The notes: generated by a model not told the origin, from the letters alone. Shown: positions 16,964 through 24,438, counted from the stretch's first letter. The stretch is DNA of 64,000 nt from Chloroflexota bacterium (GCA_016197225.1 JACPWC010000066.1:57834-121833), one strand, 5' to 3'. Numbers and translations are program-made.

Positions 16964-17521
16964 TTACTTGGCGAGTTTGTCCTTGCGGAACAGCCCGGCG
17001 CGATCAATGAGATAGAACAGGAGCACGGTGATGAGCGCGAACAGGACGATGAACAGATACGGGTTCAAATTCCATAGGTCGGGCATCACCACATTGCCAA
17101 GTTTAGCGAGGGCCGAGATTTGCGGAAACACTTGTTGATAGGTCAGGCCGTAGATCACTGCGCCTGTCAGGAAGCCGAGAAAACCGGGAACGATGTAGTC
17201 GAGTTTGCCTTCGCCGCCACCGGCGGCGCAAGTGCCTGGTCAGTATCCGGTGAGGGCCATGCCCACGCCGAAGATCAGCCCGCCGACCACGTTGCCCACG
17301 ATGTACGTCGCTGGCACACTGGGGAAGGTGATCAGTCCGACGCCGCGCAAAACGTACAAGCCGATCATGGAGACGACCAGGGCCGTCATCATGAACTTGA
17401 GCACGGCCAGGTCGGTGAAACGAAAGACGTTCACGATCTTGGTGTACTTGGTCAGCCCGGCCTTGTTGAGCGAGAGGCCGAAAAAGGCGCCGAGCACTAA
17501 AGCGAGAATGTAGTTGGTCAT
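16964..17521 (-). CDS. YeeE/YedE-family sulfur transporter half with in-frame UGA at the conserved Cys (candidate selenoprotein)
   Basis: 185 codons counting one internal TGA at 17240-17242. The frame is open and family-like on both sides: MTNYILALVLGAFFGLSL... before it and PGTCAAGGGEGKLDYIVPGF plus two more membrane segments after it, with a normal stop at 16964. YeeE/YedE proteins import thiosulfate or related sulfur species and use conserved cysteines in G-x-C-P-G-T; here the sequence reads GMALTGY-UGA-PGTC, so the stop codon replaces exactly that Cys. A 6-bp hairpin with a GGU loop follows at SECIS-like distance. Alternatives: TGC-to-TGA point mutation (pseudogene) or an assembly error. 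Normal full length for a half-size family member supports read-through. Confidence 0.7.
17213..17242 (-). promoter_or_regulatory. UGA codon plus SECIS-like stem-loop in the YeeE gene
   Basis: Read on the minus strand: UGA (17242-17240), 12 bases, then GCCGCC-GGU-GGCGGC (17227-17213). The loop starts 18 bases after UGA and opens with GG, inside the range usual for bacterial SECIS elements (loop about 16-37 bases downstream with a G among its first bases). The stem also codes the conserved Ala/Gly-rich stretch, so it may be partly fortuitous. Confidence 0.45.
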
Positions 17522-17536
17522 AACAGCTCCTTATTC

Positions 17537-17602
17537 ATCCGCAGATTTACACAGATTGACACAGATTGTTTTTATCTGCGGAAATCTGCGAAATCTGCGG
17601 AT
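17537..17602. repeat. Inverted array of 9-bp CGCAGATTT units
   Basis: ATCCGCAGATTT (17537-17548) is perfectly inverted at 17591-17602; between them are further degenerate copies (ACACAGATTG, ACACAGATTG, ATCTGCGGA, AATCTGCG). The element fills the gap between the two YeeE genes and touches the stop codon of the upstream one. Confidence 0.85.
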
Positions 17603-18147
17603 CAATATCTCCCTCGATAAACAATCAGCGCCGTGATGATGCCGGAGGCGAACATCCCGGCGATGAAGATGTAGGCGGCAGGCGCCAGCAACATGCCGCC
17701 GGAAATCGCCAGGCCGCTGGTGCAACCGCCGGCAATGCCCGCGCCGTATTCCAAAATGATTGCGCCGACGAAGGCCAGCGCCCAGCGCTTCCACGTTTGC
17801 GGCCCGAAGATGCGCTTCCATTGCGCGTCGGAATTGGTGCTGTCCTTCTTGCCCCACTTGAGCGTGCCGCTCGACCAAGCGCCAAGCATCCCGCCGAAGA
17901 ACACGCCGACGAGCAGGATCACGCCCCAGGTGATGCCGGGCGGCATGACGAAGTTGAAGTACATGTTGTTGAAGAGATCAGGGGCAACCGCCTTGCCGAT
18001 CATTCCGGCGATGTTCTCAAACGCCCCGGACGCGCCCAGCAAGCTGTTGCTCAAAGCCACGGTCAGCACCCCGACCACGCCGAGCAGTGCGCCCGCCACG
18101 TAGGGCGACCACTCTTCTTTGCGGAAATATTCAACGAGTTTGTTCAT
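17602..18147 (-). CDS. YeeE/YedE-family sulfur transporter half
   Basis: 181 residues, a predicted inner-membrane protein with about five hydrophobic segments. The family motif GAGIAGGCTSGLAISGGMLL lies near residues 135-155 and holds the conserved Cys thought to hand sulfur species through the membrane. It is a half-size member: in YeeE the two motifs G-G-C-T-S-G and G-x-C-P-G-T sit in one longer chain, whereas here they are split over this gene and the next one, so the two products probably act as a pair. Spacing to the next gene is 80 bp, filled by a repeat. Context suggests uptake or export of the sulfur compound handled by the operon's oxidoreductase. Confidence 0.8.
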   Translation of the reverse strand: MNKLVEYFRKEEWSPYVAGALLGVVGVLTVALSNSLLGASGAFENIAGMIGKAVAPDLFNNMYFNFVMPPGITWGVILLVGVFFGGMLGAWSSGTLKWGKKDSTNSDAQWKRIFGPQTWKRWALAFVGAIILEYGAGIAGGCTSGLAISGGMLLAPAAYIFIAGMFASGIITALIVYRGRY

Positions 18148-18162
18148 AGAATTCTCCAGATC

Positions 18163-18212
18163 CGTATTTCGTATTCCGTATTCCGTTTACGCACTACGCA
18201 ATACGCCCTACG
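18163..18212. repeat. Inverted array of CGTATTC heptads
   Basis: Four units CGTATTT, CGTATTC, CGTATTC, CGTTTAC (18163-18190) are followed by TACGCAA/TACGCCC-type units in the opposite orientation. Same family as 13806-13855. Lies between the cytochrome and the first YeeE gene. Confidence 0.8.
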
Positions 18213-18214
18213 TC

Positions 18215-19129
18215 TCAATCTCTGGCCAGCCCCATCAACAACGCCCGCGAGTCGCGATCCAAGTTGCGGATGCGATGCACCAACTCCGGGTCGAGGCGAG
18301 AGAGGCTGTGCAATAACTCGGATGCGTCGTCCGGATCGGTGGCCTCCAACAGTCGTTTGAGAGCGTGGATGCCGACCGGATTTAATTTGGCGATTTGCGG
18401 CAGAAGGGCAACGACTTCCGGCAGATAATCGGCGGGGTTGGTGGAGGCCGCCATGTCAGTGGCGGCTTTAGGCTTGGTGACGGCCACCCCGCCGCGCAGT
18501 TTCCGTTCATTGAAGTACACAAACGATCCGCCGCTAGCCAGCACTAACACGATCATCGCGCCCACAATCACGTTGCCCCAGTTCACATTCAAAGCGCCGT
18601 TCGCCGTTTGCTCGTAGCGTTGCGCGTAATCAATCACTTCGGCGTCGTTGACGACGATGGGCGAAGCCGGGGGATTTGCTGACGGTTGACCGGAGTCGGC
18701 GGCGGGGGCAGATGAGTCGCCGCCGGAAGCGGCAGGCGGGTTCGTGCCGCCGGCGTCCAGCGTCACGCCGAGAATGCTGGCGTATACTTGCCCGCGATCG
18801 GCCAGATCGCTGGGGTGGCAGGCGGCGCAGTTGGCGTTCAAATCCGAGAGAGGGGCGACCATGCCGGTGTGGGCGGCGTCGGCTTCGGTGGCCTGCACGT
18901 TGCCGGCGTGGCAGTTGGCGCAAAAGTCGCCGAAGGCGTGCGACTGGTGCCAGCCCGTGCCATCATTGTTCACCGACAGTTGCCCCTGCACCTCGTGGCA
19001 ATTCTTGCACGACGAGGCCTGCGAGCCGCACTGGGCGTTGGCCTGATCCACCCAGAACAGCCAGATGGCAAAGCTGATGAAGATGGCGCCGATGAGAGGG
19101 ATAAAGAGACGGAAGGTTCGAGACGACAT
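18215..19129 (-). CDS. Membrane-anchored tri-heme cytochrome c
   Basis: 304 residues. An N-terminal hydrophobic segment (LIGAIFISFAIWLFWV) is a signal or anchor. Three heme c sites CKNCH, CANCH and CAACH follow within about residues 40-105, with extra His (WHQSHAFGD, AAHTG) as likely distal ligands. A Pro/Ser/Ala-rich linker leads to a second membrane helix (VIVGAMIVLVLASGGSFVYF, near residue 195). The C-terminal approx. 80 residues are a cytoplasmic helical domain (PEVVALLPQIAKLNPVGIHALKRLLEAT) that I do not recognise. Probably the periplasm-side electron carrier for the molybdopterin enzyme. First structural gene after the ArsR regulator. Confidence 0.8.
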   Translation of the reverse strand: MSSRTFRLFIPLIGAIFISFAIWLFWVDQANAQCGSQASSCKNCHEVQGQLSVNNDGTGWHQSHAFGDFCANCHAGNVQATEADAAHTGMVAPLSDLNANCAACHPSDLADRGQVYASILGVTLDAGGTNPPAASGGDSSAPAADSGQPSANPPASPIVVNDAEVIDYAQRYEQTANGALNVNWGNVIVGAMIVLVLASGGSFVYFNERKLRGGVAVTKPKAATDMAASTNPADYLPEVVALLPQIAKLNPVGIHALKRLLEATDPDDASELLHSLSRLDPELVHRIRNLDRDSRALLMGLARD

Positions 19130-19143
19130 ACTTCTCCTCGCTC

Positions 19144-19179
19144 AGACCCTAAGGGTTTCTTTAAAAACCCTTAGGGTCT
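19144..19179. repeat. CCCTAAGGG hairpin between cytochrome and arsR-like gene
   Basis: AGACCCTAAGGGTTT (19144-19158) is perfectly inverted at 19165-19179. Same family as 11562-11610. It overlaps the last codons of the regulator gene and could act as a terminator or attenuator between regulator and operon. Confidence 0.85.
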
Positions 19180-19519
19180 ACGTTGCTTCGTAAGCTTTCT
19201 CAACCAGGCTGGCCCGGTGGGTCAGCCCGTCGTGCAGAACAGCCCGCAGTAAATCGAGCGCCTGGATGAGACGCATATCGGCAATGCGGTATTCGACAGT
19301 GGGACCGATGCGGGTGGCGATGACCATGCCGCGCTCCCGCAGAGTTTTGAGATGCCGCGAGACTAGCGGCTGACTCAGGTTCAGGCTCTCGGCCAGGTCG
19401 GTCACGTGGCGCGGCCCGGCGGCCAATTCGTAGAGGATGAGAATTCGCTTGGGGTCGGCCAGCCCGGCGCAAATCTCGGCGTGGAGTTGATTGACTTCAG
19501 TTTCGAGGGTCTTATTCAT
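19178..19519 (-). CDS. ArsR-family transcriptional regulator
   Basis: 113 residues with a winged helix-turn-helix: ICAGLADPKRILILYELAAG, HVTDLAESLNLSQPLVSRHLKTL (recognition helix) and GMVIATRIGPTVEYRI (wing). ArsR/SmtB-type proteins are repressors released by metals or by redox or sulfur signals. Only one Cys (in EICAGL) is present, so the two-Cys persulfide switch of SqrR/BigR is not available, nor is a clear metal site. I chose ATG 19519, which has AGAGG eight bases upstream. It sits at the head of the oxidoreductase operon and likely controls it. Confidence 0.8.
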   Translation of the reverse strand: MNKTLETEVNQLHAEICAGLADPKRILILYELAAGPRHVTDLAESLNLSQPLVSRHLKTLRERGMVIATRIGPTVEYRIADMRLIQALDLLRAVLHDGLTHRASLVEKAYEAT

Positions 19520-19712
19520 CGGCATATCCTCTGAGCCGCTTATACGCATAGCCGCATAAGCTTGACTGCTCAGAAGATACTCCGGTTAGACAGGGGAAGG
19601 CAGTGACAAAGTAAGTAATGTACATGTGAAGAGTGTCACCATTTGTGATATTATTCACGATTAGACAAAGAGGATAAGGTTGAACAGGGATGAGGGAACC
19701 GGGCATAAACAA

Positions 19713-19740
19713 ACGCGCCGACTCGATTGAGTCGGCGCGT
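19713..19740. terminator. Hairpin ACGCGCCGACTC / GAGTCGGCGCGT
   Basis: A 12-bp perfect stem (19713-19724 with 19729-19740) and a GATT loop, in the gap between the cupin gene and the divergent upstream region of the arsR-like gene. A near copy with the same stem core lies at 24413-24438. It follows the cupin stop (minus-strand transcription ends at 19767), so it probably ends that transcript. Confidence 0.65.
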
Positions 19741-19766
19741 CGTCTATACTGAGGGTGGCCTCAATC

Positions 19767-20237
19767 TCAATCAGGGCTTAACGGCGGCCCAAGTAGAGAC
19801 ATGTCATATTTCGCAAAGAGCGCTCCGATCACCTTTGGGTCTGGCGGGCCATTTCGCGAGACCGGCCCAAACTCTTCATAAAACTTGTGTCCGCCACCCG
19901 GGGTATAGACCACAATGATCTCGCCCGGCTCATTCGTCAGGTTGAGGAAGGCGTGGGGGACTTTCGAGGGAAGATAGGCAAAGCCGCCTTCCTGGCAGTA
20001 GAAAATCTCGTCGCCAATCTTGATTTTGTACCGGCCTTTCAGAACATGGATCGTTTCCTCCTGCTTGTAGTGAACGTGCAGAGGCGGGCCGCCTTTCGGC
20101 GCGACCTCGACTACAAAATAATCGAACGCCCCGCCAGTATCCTCGCCGGTGACCTTGAAAATGAGATCCCGGCCAGGGCCTGATTGGAGTTTCAAGCCCT
20201 CTCCTGTGGCTAAAACTTTGTATTGGTTCGTCGTCAT
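19767..20237 (-). CDS. Cupin-domain protein
   Basis: 156 residues with a single cupin beta-barrel: motif 1 is seen as GGPPLHVHYKQEETIHVLKGRYKI (two His and one Glu, metal ligands) and motif 2 as PHAFLNLTNEPGEIIVVYTP. The C-terminus FYEEFGPVSRNGPPDPKVIGALFAKYDMSLLGPP is typical of a small cupin group with unknown substrate. Start ATG 20237 has AAGGAG upstream. Cupins include dioxygenases, isomerases and binding proteins; the reaction cannot be named here. Confidence 0.8.
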   Translation of the reverse strand: MTTNQYKVLATGEGLKLQSGPGRDLIFKVTGEDTGGAFDYFVVEVAPKGGPPLHVHYKQEETIHVLKGRYKIKIGDEIFYCQEGGFAYLPSKVPHAFLNLTNEPGEIIVVYTPGGGHKFYEEFGPVSRNGPPDPKVIGALFAKYDMSLLGPPLSPD

Positions 20238-20356
20238 TTTTCATCTCCTTTTCGAAGTTGCCGGTAACAGAACCATCCGCATTGGACCATTACCTGTGTG
20301 CGTGTTGCCCACGCTGTGGTGAAAGACACGAGCGCCCAACACAGGATTGATCACAC

Positions 20357-20757
20357 TTAGCCGCCGCCAAACACCTGGGCGAAGTCGCGGGCAAACTGTT
20401 CGATAGATCGTGCCGGATGACCTGTGAGTGTCGCCACGTTGTCGGTGGCACGGTTCGCAAAACCCTTGCTGAATCCCTCATCCAATCCAGTTCGCCATAA
20501 CCTCTAGCATTCCACTCCGGAAACCCCATACTTAACATGGAGTTCAGCACCGCCTCGAACGGGACGCCAACATACTTGACGTCCTTGCCCAGAACTTTCG
20601 AAAACGTGTTCGCGATATCGTGGAACGAAATCGCTTCCGGGCCGGTCAGGATATAGCTTTTGCCTTCGTGACCGCTGCCAGTGAGCACTGCAAAGGCTGA
20701 GTCCACGATGTCCCGCACGTCAATCATAGCCAGCTTTCCGTCCCCCCATATCCCAGC
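20357..20757 (-). pseudogene. NmrA-type NAD(P)-binding oxidoreductase, truncated and frameshifted
   Basis: The surviving part reads MIDVRDIVDSAFAVLTGSGHEGKSY and TGPEAISFHDIANTFSKVLG, the C-terminal half of NmrA/azoreductase-like SDR proteins. After about 70 codons the frame shifts by one base near 20480-20500; the other frame continues with GLDEGFSKGFANRATDNVATL and HPARSIEQFARDFAQVFGGG, a normal family ending, stopping at 20357. The Rossmann-fold N-terminal half is missing; the frame meets the stop codon of the neighbouring gene at its 5' end. It is therefore a decayed gene. Confidence 0.75.
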
Positions 20758-20760
20758 AGA

Positions 20761-21045
20761 TCAGTACGGAGTGCGTTCAATATCCTCGCTGAACCAGAAT
20801 TCCGGCGGGCCGCTCACCCCCGCCTTCATCATGGCCGACTTCAAATCCTCAGAGTTGGCAAACGCCATTGCCGCGTCCAGGTTCTGAAATTGGTGTGTGA
20901 TGATGATGGTGTTCGGGTCCTTCGCGTCGCGATGGACACTGGCGGCTGTGACGCCTTTTGCCTTGCGCACCGACGCAACCTCATCGTAGGCGCGCTTCCA
21001 TTGGCCGTAATCATTGACCTTGTGGCGAACAAACATGGTAGTCAT
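20761..21045 (-). CDS. Small ABM-fold/antibiotic-monooxygenase-like protein
   Basis: 94 residues: MTTMFVRHKVNDYGQWKRAY, then a short domain with EVASVRKAKGVTAASVHR and IIITHQFQNLDAAMAFANSE, which fits a dimeric alpha-beta barrel (ferredoxin-like) fold seen in ABM and related small stress proteins. No catalytic residue can be pointed to. Its stop codon borders the decayed NmrA gene. Start ATG 21045 is preferred over a TTG three codons upstream. Function unknown. Confidence 0.6.
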   Translation of the reverse strand: MTTMFVRHKVNDYGQWKRAYDEVASVRKAKGVTAASVHRDAKDPNTIIITHQFQNLDAAMAFANSEDLKSAMMKAGVSGPPEFWFSEDIERTPY

Positions 21046-21206
21046 TGTTAACAAGTTTCCTTTCTGTGGGTGAGTGCGTTAATTGCGCGTCTCTTGAGTA
21101 GCCCGGGGGAAATCGGGCTTGCCGAACTAGAAAAAACGGGAATAACTCGAATCATTGACACCTCCTTTACAAATAGTTGCCGGTTTTGGTGAGCCGCCGT
21201 GACGCG

Positions 21207-21647
21207 CTATGCACTCGCTGCCGCAACATTGCTCACGGCGCTTTCCAGCACCGCGCCCCAATCCGGGCCGCTGGTGGGCACGATCTCGGTATACACCCGC
21301 GCCCCTGTAATGCGGTCCTGGGCCAGCCGGAAGACCATCACGCCGCCAGCGTTGAAACTGTTACCATTTACGTGCGAACCACTCCACCACCATTCAGTCC
21401 ATACTCCGTCCTCGGCCACGGCCCAGCGCAGCAATTCAGCTTCCACGTCAGGCACAGCCTCGAACGTCGCGGCCCAACTGCGCGCGGCAGACTCGCGCCC
21501 CTGTAAGTTACGCTCCGGGTGCAGAGGGTGAATACTTTCGTAATCGGTGTGCAGACAGGCGGCCAGGGCATCCATGTCGTGGGCATTCCAGGCCCGGCGC
21601 AGTCGTTCGATGACAGCGGGTAGGTTGGCAGGGTTGCGGTTTGGCAT
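21207..21647 (-). CDS. NTF2-like (SnoaL-type) protein
   Basis: 146 residues with the cone-shaped NTF2-like fold pattern: IERLRRAWNAHDMDALAACLHTDYESIHP at the N-terminus, then GRESAARSWAATFEAVPDVE and a beta-rich end GVWTEWWWSGSHVNGNSFNAGGVMVFRL. Such proteins bind or isomerise small polyketide- or steroid-like ligands or have no known function. SD GGAGG precedes ATG 21647 by six bases. Stands alone between the small ABM-like gene and the LAL regulator. Confidence 0.75.
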   Translation of the reverse strand: MPNRNPANLPAVIERLRRAWNAHDMDALAACLHTDYESIHPLHPERNLQGRESAARSWAATFEAVPDVEAELLRWAVAEDGVWTEWWWSGSHVNGNSFNAGGVMVFRLAQDRITGARVYTEIVPTSGPDWGAVLESAVSNVAAASA

Positions 21648-21772
21648 AAGCGGCCTCCAGAGATCGTTCAAACGTGTTGTTGATTACATTTTATGCGATT
21701 GAAGGCCGGAACGCATCGGGAGCAAACCCGATTCAGTTCCCTATTTCGAGTTGTGAGGTGAAGAGGGATTCC

Positions 21773-24229
21773 CTAGGGGAATGGAGAATTGGAGATTAGA
21801 CCGCACTCAACTGCTACCCGGGCCGCTTCGTGGCGTGACTTGACGCCGAGCTTGCTGTAGATCGAGCGCAGGTGGGCGTCTACCGTGCGCGGGCTGACGA
21901 CGAGCTTCTCGGCGATTTGGGCGTAGGTGAGGCCTTGCGCGATGAGGCGCAACACTTCCACTTCGCGTTCGGTGAGGTCGGCGAGAGAGGGTTGGGGGTG
22001 AGAGGCGGTTGAGGGTGTTTGAGGCGGCTCAACCGTCCGAGTGGCTTCGTCGGACAGGGCGGCGGCTTGTTCAACGGTCAGTCGGCGGCCTTCGGTTCGG
22101 GCCGTCTCAAAAACGTCCTTGCCCAGCCGGGCGCGCAGGCGAGTCAGCGCGTCGTCGTACTCGGCGTAATCTGCCGGATTGCTGGCCCGGTTGACTCCGG
22201 CCAGTTCACACAGCGCATCCGAGATGCCAATCAGTTGCGCCGCCGATTCAAGTTGGTTGAGTTTCTCGGCCAGACCGGCCAGGCCGGTGAGGCATACGGC
22301 GATGCCCACTTTGTAACTCAACTCGCGAAAGAGCCTCAGGCTTTCTTTGAAGTAGACAATAGACTGCCAAAGGTCGCCCTGATGGTGGGCCACGTGGCCG
22401 AGATTGTGGAGCACTTCGCCGATGCGCCAAGGGTTGTCTAGTTCGCGATAGAGGGCCAGGCTTTCGTCGTAGAACTTCGCCGCGCGTGCATAATCGCTCT
22501 GGTAGCGCACGGCCTCGCCCATGTTGTTGAGCACCATCGCGACGCCGTCCTTGTCGCCGATTGCGCGGTAGAGCGACAGGCTCTCTTCTTGAAACTCTCG
22601 CGCCTTGTCGAAATTATTCTCGGCGCTGGTCAGGTCGCCGAGGAGGAACAAGGCGAAGGCCAGCCCCCCTTTGTCGCCAAGCTCGCGCCAGAGCGCCAGC
22701 GCTTCCTCCAGCCAGGCGCGTGAGGCTTTCAAATCTCGTTGGGGTTTGGTGGCCGTGACCAGGTAGCACAGGGCGCTGGCCAGTCCGGCGCGATCCTGCA
22801 ACTGCCGCCACAGGGCCACCGACTCTTCGAGCCGGACGCGGGCCAGGGCGAAGTCGCCCTGCAAGCGGACCAGCACGCCCGCGCCGCGCAAGGCTCGCGC
22901 TCGCGCTTTGTTGGGTGATATGTTCCGCGCCAGCGCGCCCTCCAGCCAACTGCGCCCCTCGCTCAGGTATCCCCGCCTCTGCCAGAATCCGGCCAGCGTC
23001 CCGGCCAGCCGCAGTTCCAGTTCGCCGTCGCCCGTGTCGCGGCTCCAGGTCAGAGCCGCGCGCAAGTTGTCGTGCTCGGCCTCCAGGCGGCGAAGCCAGA
23101 CCGCGTTTTGCGCCGTCCAGGCTTCCACTGGCGCGGTCTCCAACAGTTCAAGATAGTAGTCGGCGTGCTGTCCGCGAATCGTTTCGGCCTCGCCGCTGGC
23201 GTTCAGGCGTTCCAGCGCGTACTCGCGAATCATCTCCAGCATGGTGAAGCGTTGCTCACTGTCCGGCGACTCAGTCTGACGAACCAGGCTATGGTCGAGC
23301 AGAACGGCCAGCCGGTCAAACACCAACGGCTCGTCCACCCACACCGCCTCGGCGGCTTCCATCGTCCAACTGCCCACAAAGACGGACAGCCGCCGGAATA
23401 GCCGTTGCTCGTTTTGGGGCAAGAGGTCGTAACTCCACTCGACGGCGTTTCGCAGAGTCTGGTGGCGTTGCGGCAGATCACGTGGGCCGTGGGTGAGCAG
23501 GTCGAATCGATTCGACAGGCGCGCGAGCAGGGCTTGCGGCGTGAGAAGCTTACTGCGCGCGGCGGCTAGTTCGATGGCTAAGGGGATGCCGTCGAGGCGA
23601 TGGCAAATTTGAGCGGAGGTGGCGGCGTTGGCGGCGGTGAGTTGAAAGTCGGGCCGGGCGGCTTGCGCCCGTTCCACAAAGAGCGCCACCGCCGGGGTGC
23701 GGGCCAGGGCGTCGAGCGGCGGAAGTTGAATGAGATCGGGCAGGGCCAGCGGCGGCACCGGGAACTCGCGCTCACCCGACAGGCGCAAGACGGCGCGACT
23801 GGTGACGAGAACCTTGACCGACGGCGCGGCGCTCAACAGTTCGGCCACGAAGGGCGCGGCAGGCATCACCTGCTCGAAGTTGTCGAGCACCAACAATAAC
23901 TGTTTGTCGCGCAGGAACGTGAGCAGTTGGCCGTCCGGCGACTCGGCGTTCACGTCGGTCAGGCCGAGCGATTTGGCGATGGTGGCGGCCACCAGTCCCG
24001 GATCGCTCAACGCGGCCAGGGCCACAAAGTGCGCCCCGTCGGGGAACGACTCGCTCAGTTCCGCCGCCACCTGCAGGGCCAGCCGCGTCTTGCCCACGCC
24101 GGGCGGCCCGACGAGAGTGAGCAAGCGCGCCTCCGCCCGCCCAAGCTGTTGCCTAATGGCGGCAACGTCTTGCTCTCGGCCAATGAGGGAAGTGGGCGGC
24201 GTGGGAAGGGCGGGCCGGGGAGCTGTCAT
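21773..24229 (-). CDS. LAL-type LuxR transcriptional regulator with STAND ATPase and TPR region
   Basis: 818 residues. The P-loop GPPGVGKTRLALQVA lies near residue 40, Walker B-like LLLVLDNFEQV near 120, and the R-x-x-L sensor part VLVTSRAVLRLSGEREFPVPPL near 145-165: the NB-ARC-like ATPase of STAND proteins. A long helical-repeat (TPR) region covers about 330-690. The C-terminal LuxR HTH is LTEREVEVLRLIAQGLTYAQ to HLRSIYSKLGVKSRHEAARVA. The ligand for the TPR part is unknown. These regulators activate genes when ligand and ATP allow oligomerisation. ATG 24229 starts just before the conserved PTSLIGREQDVAAI. Confidence 0.88.
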   Translation of the reverse strand: MTAPRPALPTPPTSLIGREQDVAAIRQQLGRAEARLLTLVGPPGVGKTRLALQVAAELSESFPDGAHFVALAALSDPGLVAATIAKSLGLTDVNAESPDGQLLTFLRDKQLLLVLDNFEQVMPAAPFVAELLSAAPSVKVLVTSRAVLRLSGEREFPVPPLALPDLIQLPPLDALARTPAVALFVERAQAARPDFQLTAANAATSAQICHRLDGIPLAIELAAARSKLLTPQALLARLSNRFDLLTHGPRDLPQRHQTLRNAVEWSYDLLPQNEQRLFRRLSVFVGSWTMEAAEAVWVDEPLVFDRLAVLLDHSLVRQTESPDSEQRFTMLEMIREYALERLNASGEAETIRGQHADYYLELLETAPVEAWTAQNAVWLRRLEAEHDNLRAALTWSRDTGDGELELRLAGTLAGFWQRRGYLSEGRSWLEGALARNISPNKARARALRGAGVLVRLQGDFALARVRLEESVALWRQLQDRAGLASALCYLVTATKPQRDLKASRAWLEEALALWRELGDKGGLAFALFLLGDLTSAENNFDKAREFQEESLSLYRAIGDKDGVAMVLNNMGEAVRYQSDYARAAKFYDESLALYRELDNPWRIGEVLHNLGHVAHHQGDLWQSIVYFKESLRLFRELSYKVGIAVCLTGLAGLAEKLNQLESAAQLIGISDALCELAGVNRASNPADYAEYDDALTRLRARLGKDVFETARTEGRRLTVEQAAALSDEATRTVEPPQTPSTASHPQPSLADLTEREVEVLRLIAQGLTYAQIAEKLVVSPRTVDAHLRSIYSKLGVKSRHEAARVAVECGLISNSPFP

Positions 24230-24233
24230 GGAT

Positions 24234-24368
24234 TCAAATGTCTTCCCGCGCCTCGCCGCGCGCATGCGAGCCGTAGAGCACCACGCCGAGCAGGTTCTCG
24301 CCGAGCGCGGCGGCGAGTTTGTCGGCGGCTTGGGTGAGGTAGAGTGGGCGTTGCACTGGCTGGCTCAT
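24234..24368 (-). pseudogene. Nucleotidyltransferase N-terminal fragment (MNT type)
   Basis: 44 residues beginning MSQPVQRPLYLTQAADKLAA and ending VVLYGSHARGEAREDI before a stop. G-S-x-A-x-G-E-A-x-x-D is the hallmark of MNT/KNTase nucleotidyltransferases, which continue with SDIDLLV; here the reading frame ends one residue before the catalytic D-x-D would appear. The rest of the gene is absent, replaced by the LAL regulator gene 5 bp downstream. A remnant of an MNT-HEPN-like toxin-antitoxin or of a resistance-type enzyme. Confidence 0.6.
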
Positions 24369-24412
24369 GGGCAGGTATTGTAGTTCAATGTGTGGCCTGC
24401 CGCAAAAGAAAG

Positions 24413-24438
24413 CGTGCCGACTCAATCGAGTCGGCACG
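24413..24438. terminator. Hairpin CGTGCCGACTC / GAGTCGGCACG
   Basis: 11-bp perfect stem with AATC loop, flanked by GAAAG and CTTTC that extend the stem after a small bulge. Nearly identical to the hairpin at 19713-19740, with compensatory changes (G-C to A-T) that keep pairing. Confidence 0.65.

Noticed and set aside
19178..19519. ArsR-like protein as a SqrR/BigR persulfide sensor
   Set aside because: Only one Cys is present, so the two-Cys switch of that group cannot form.
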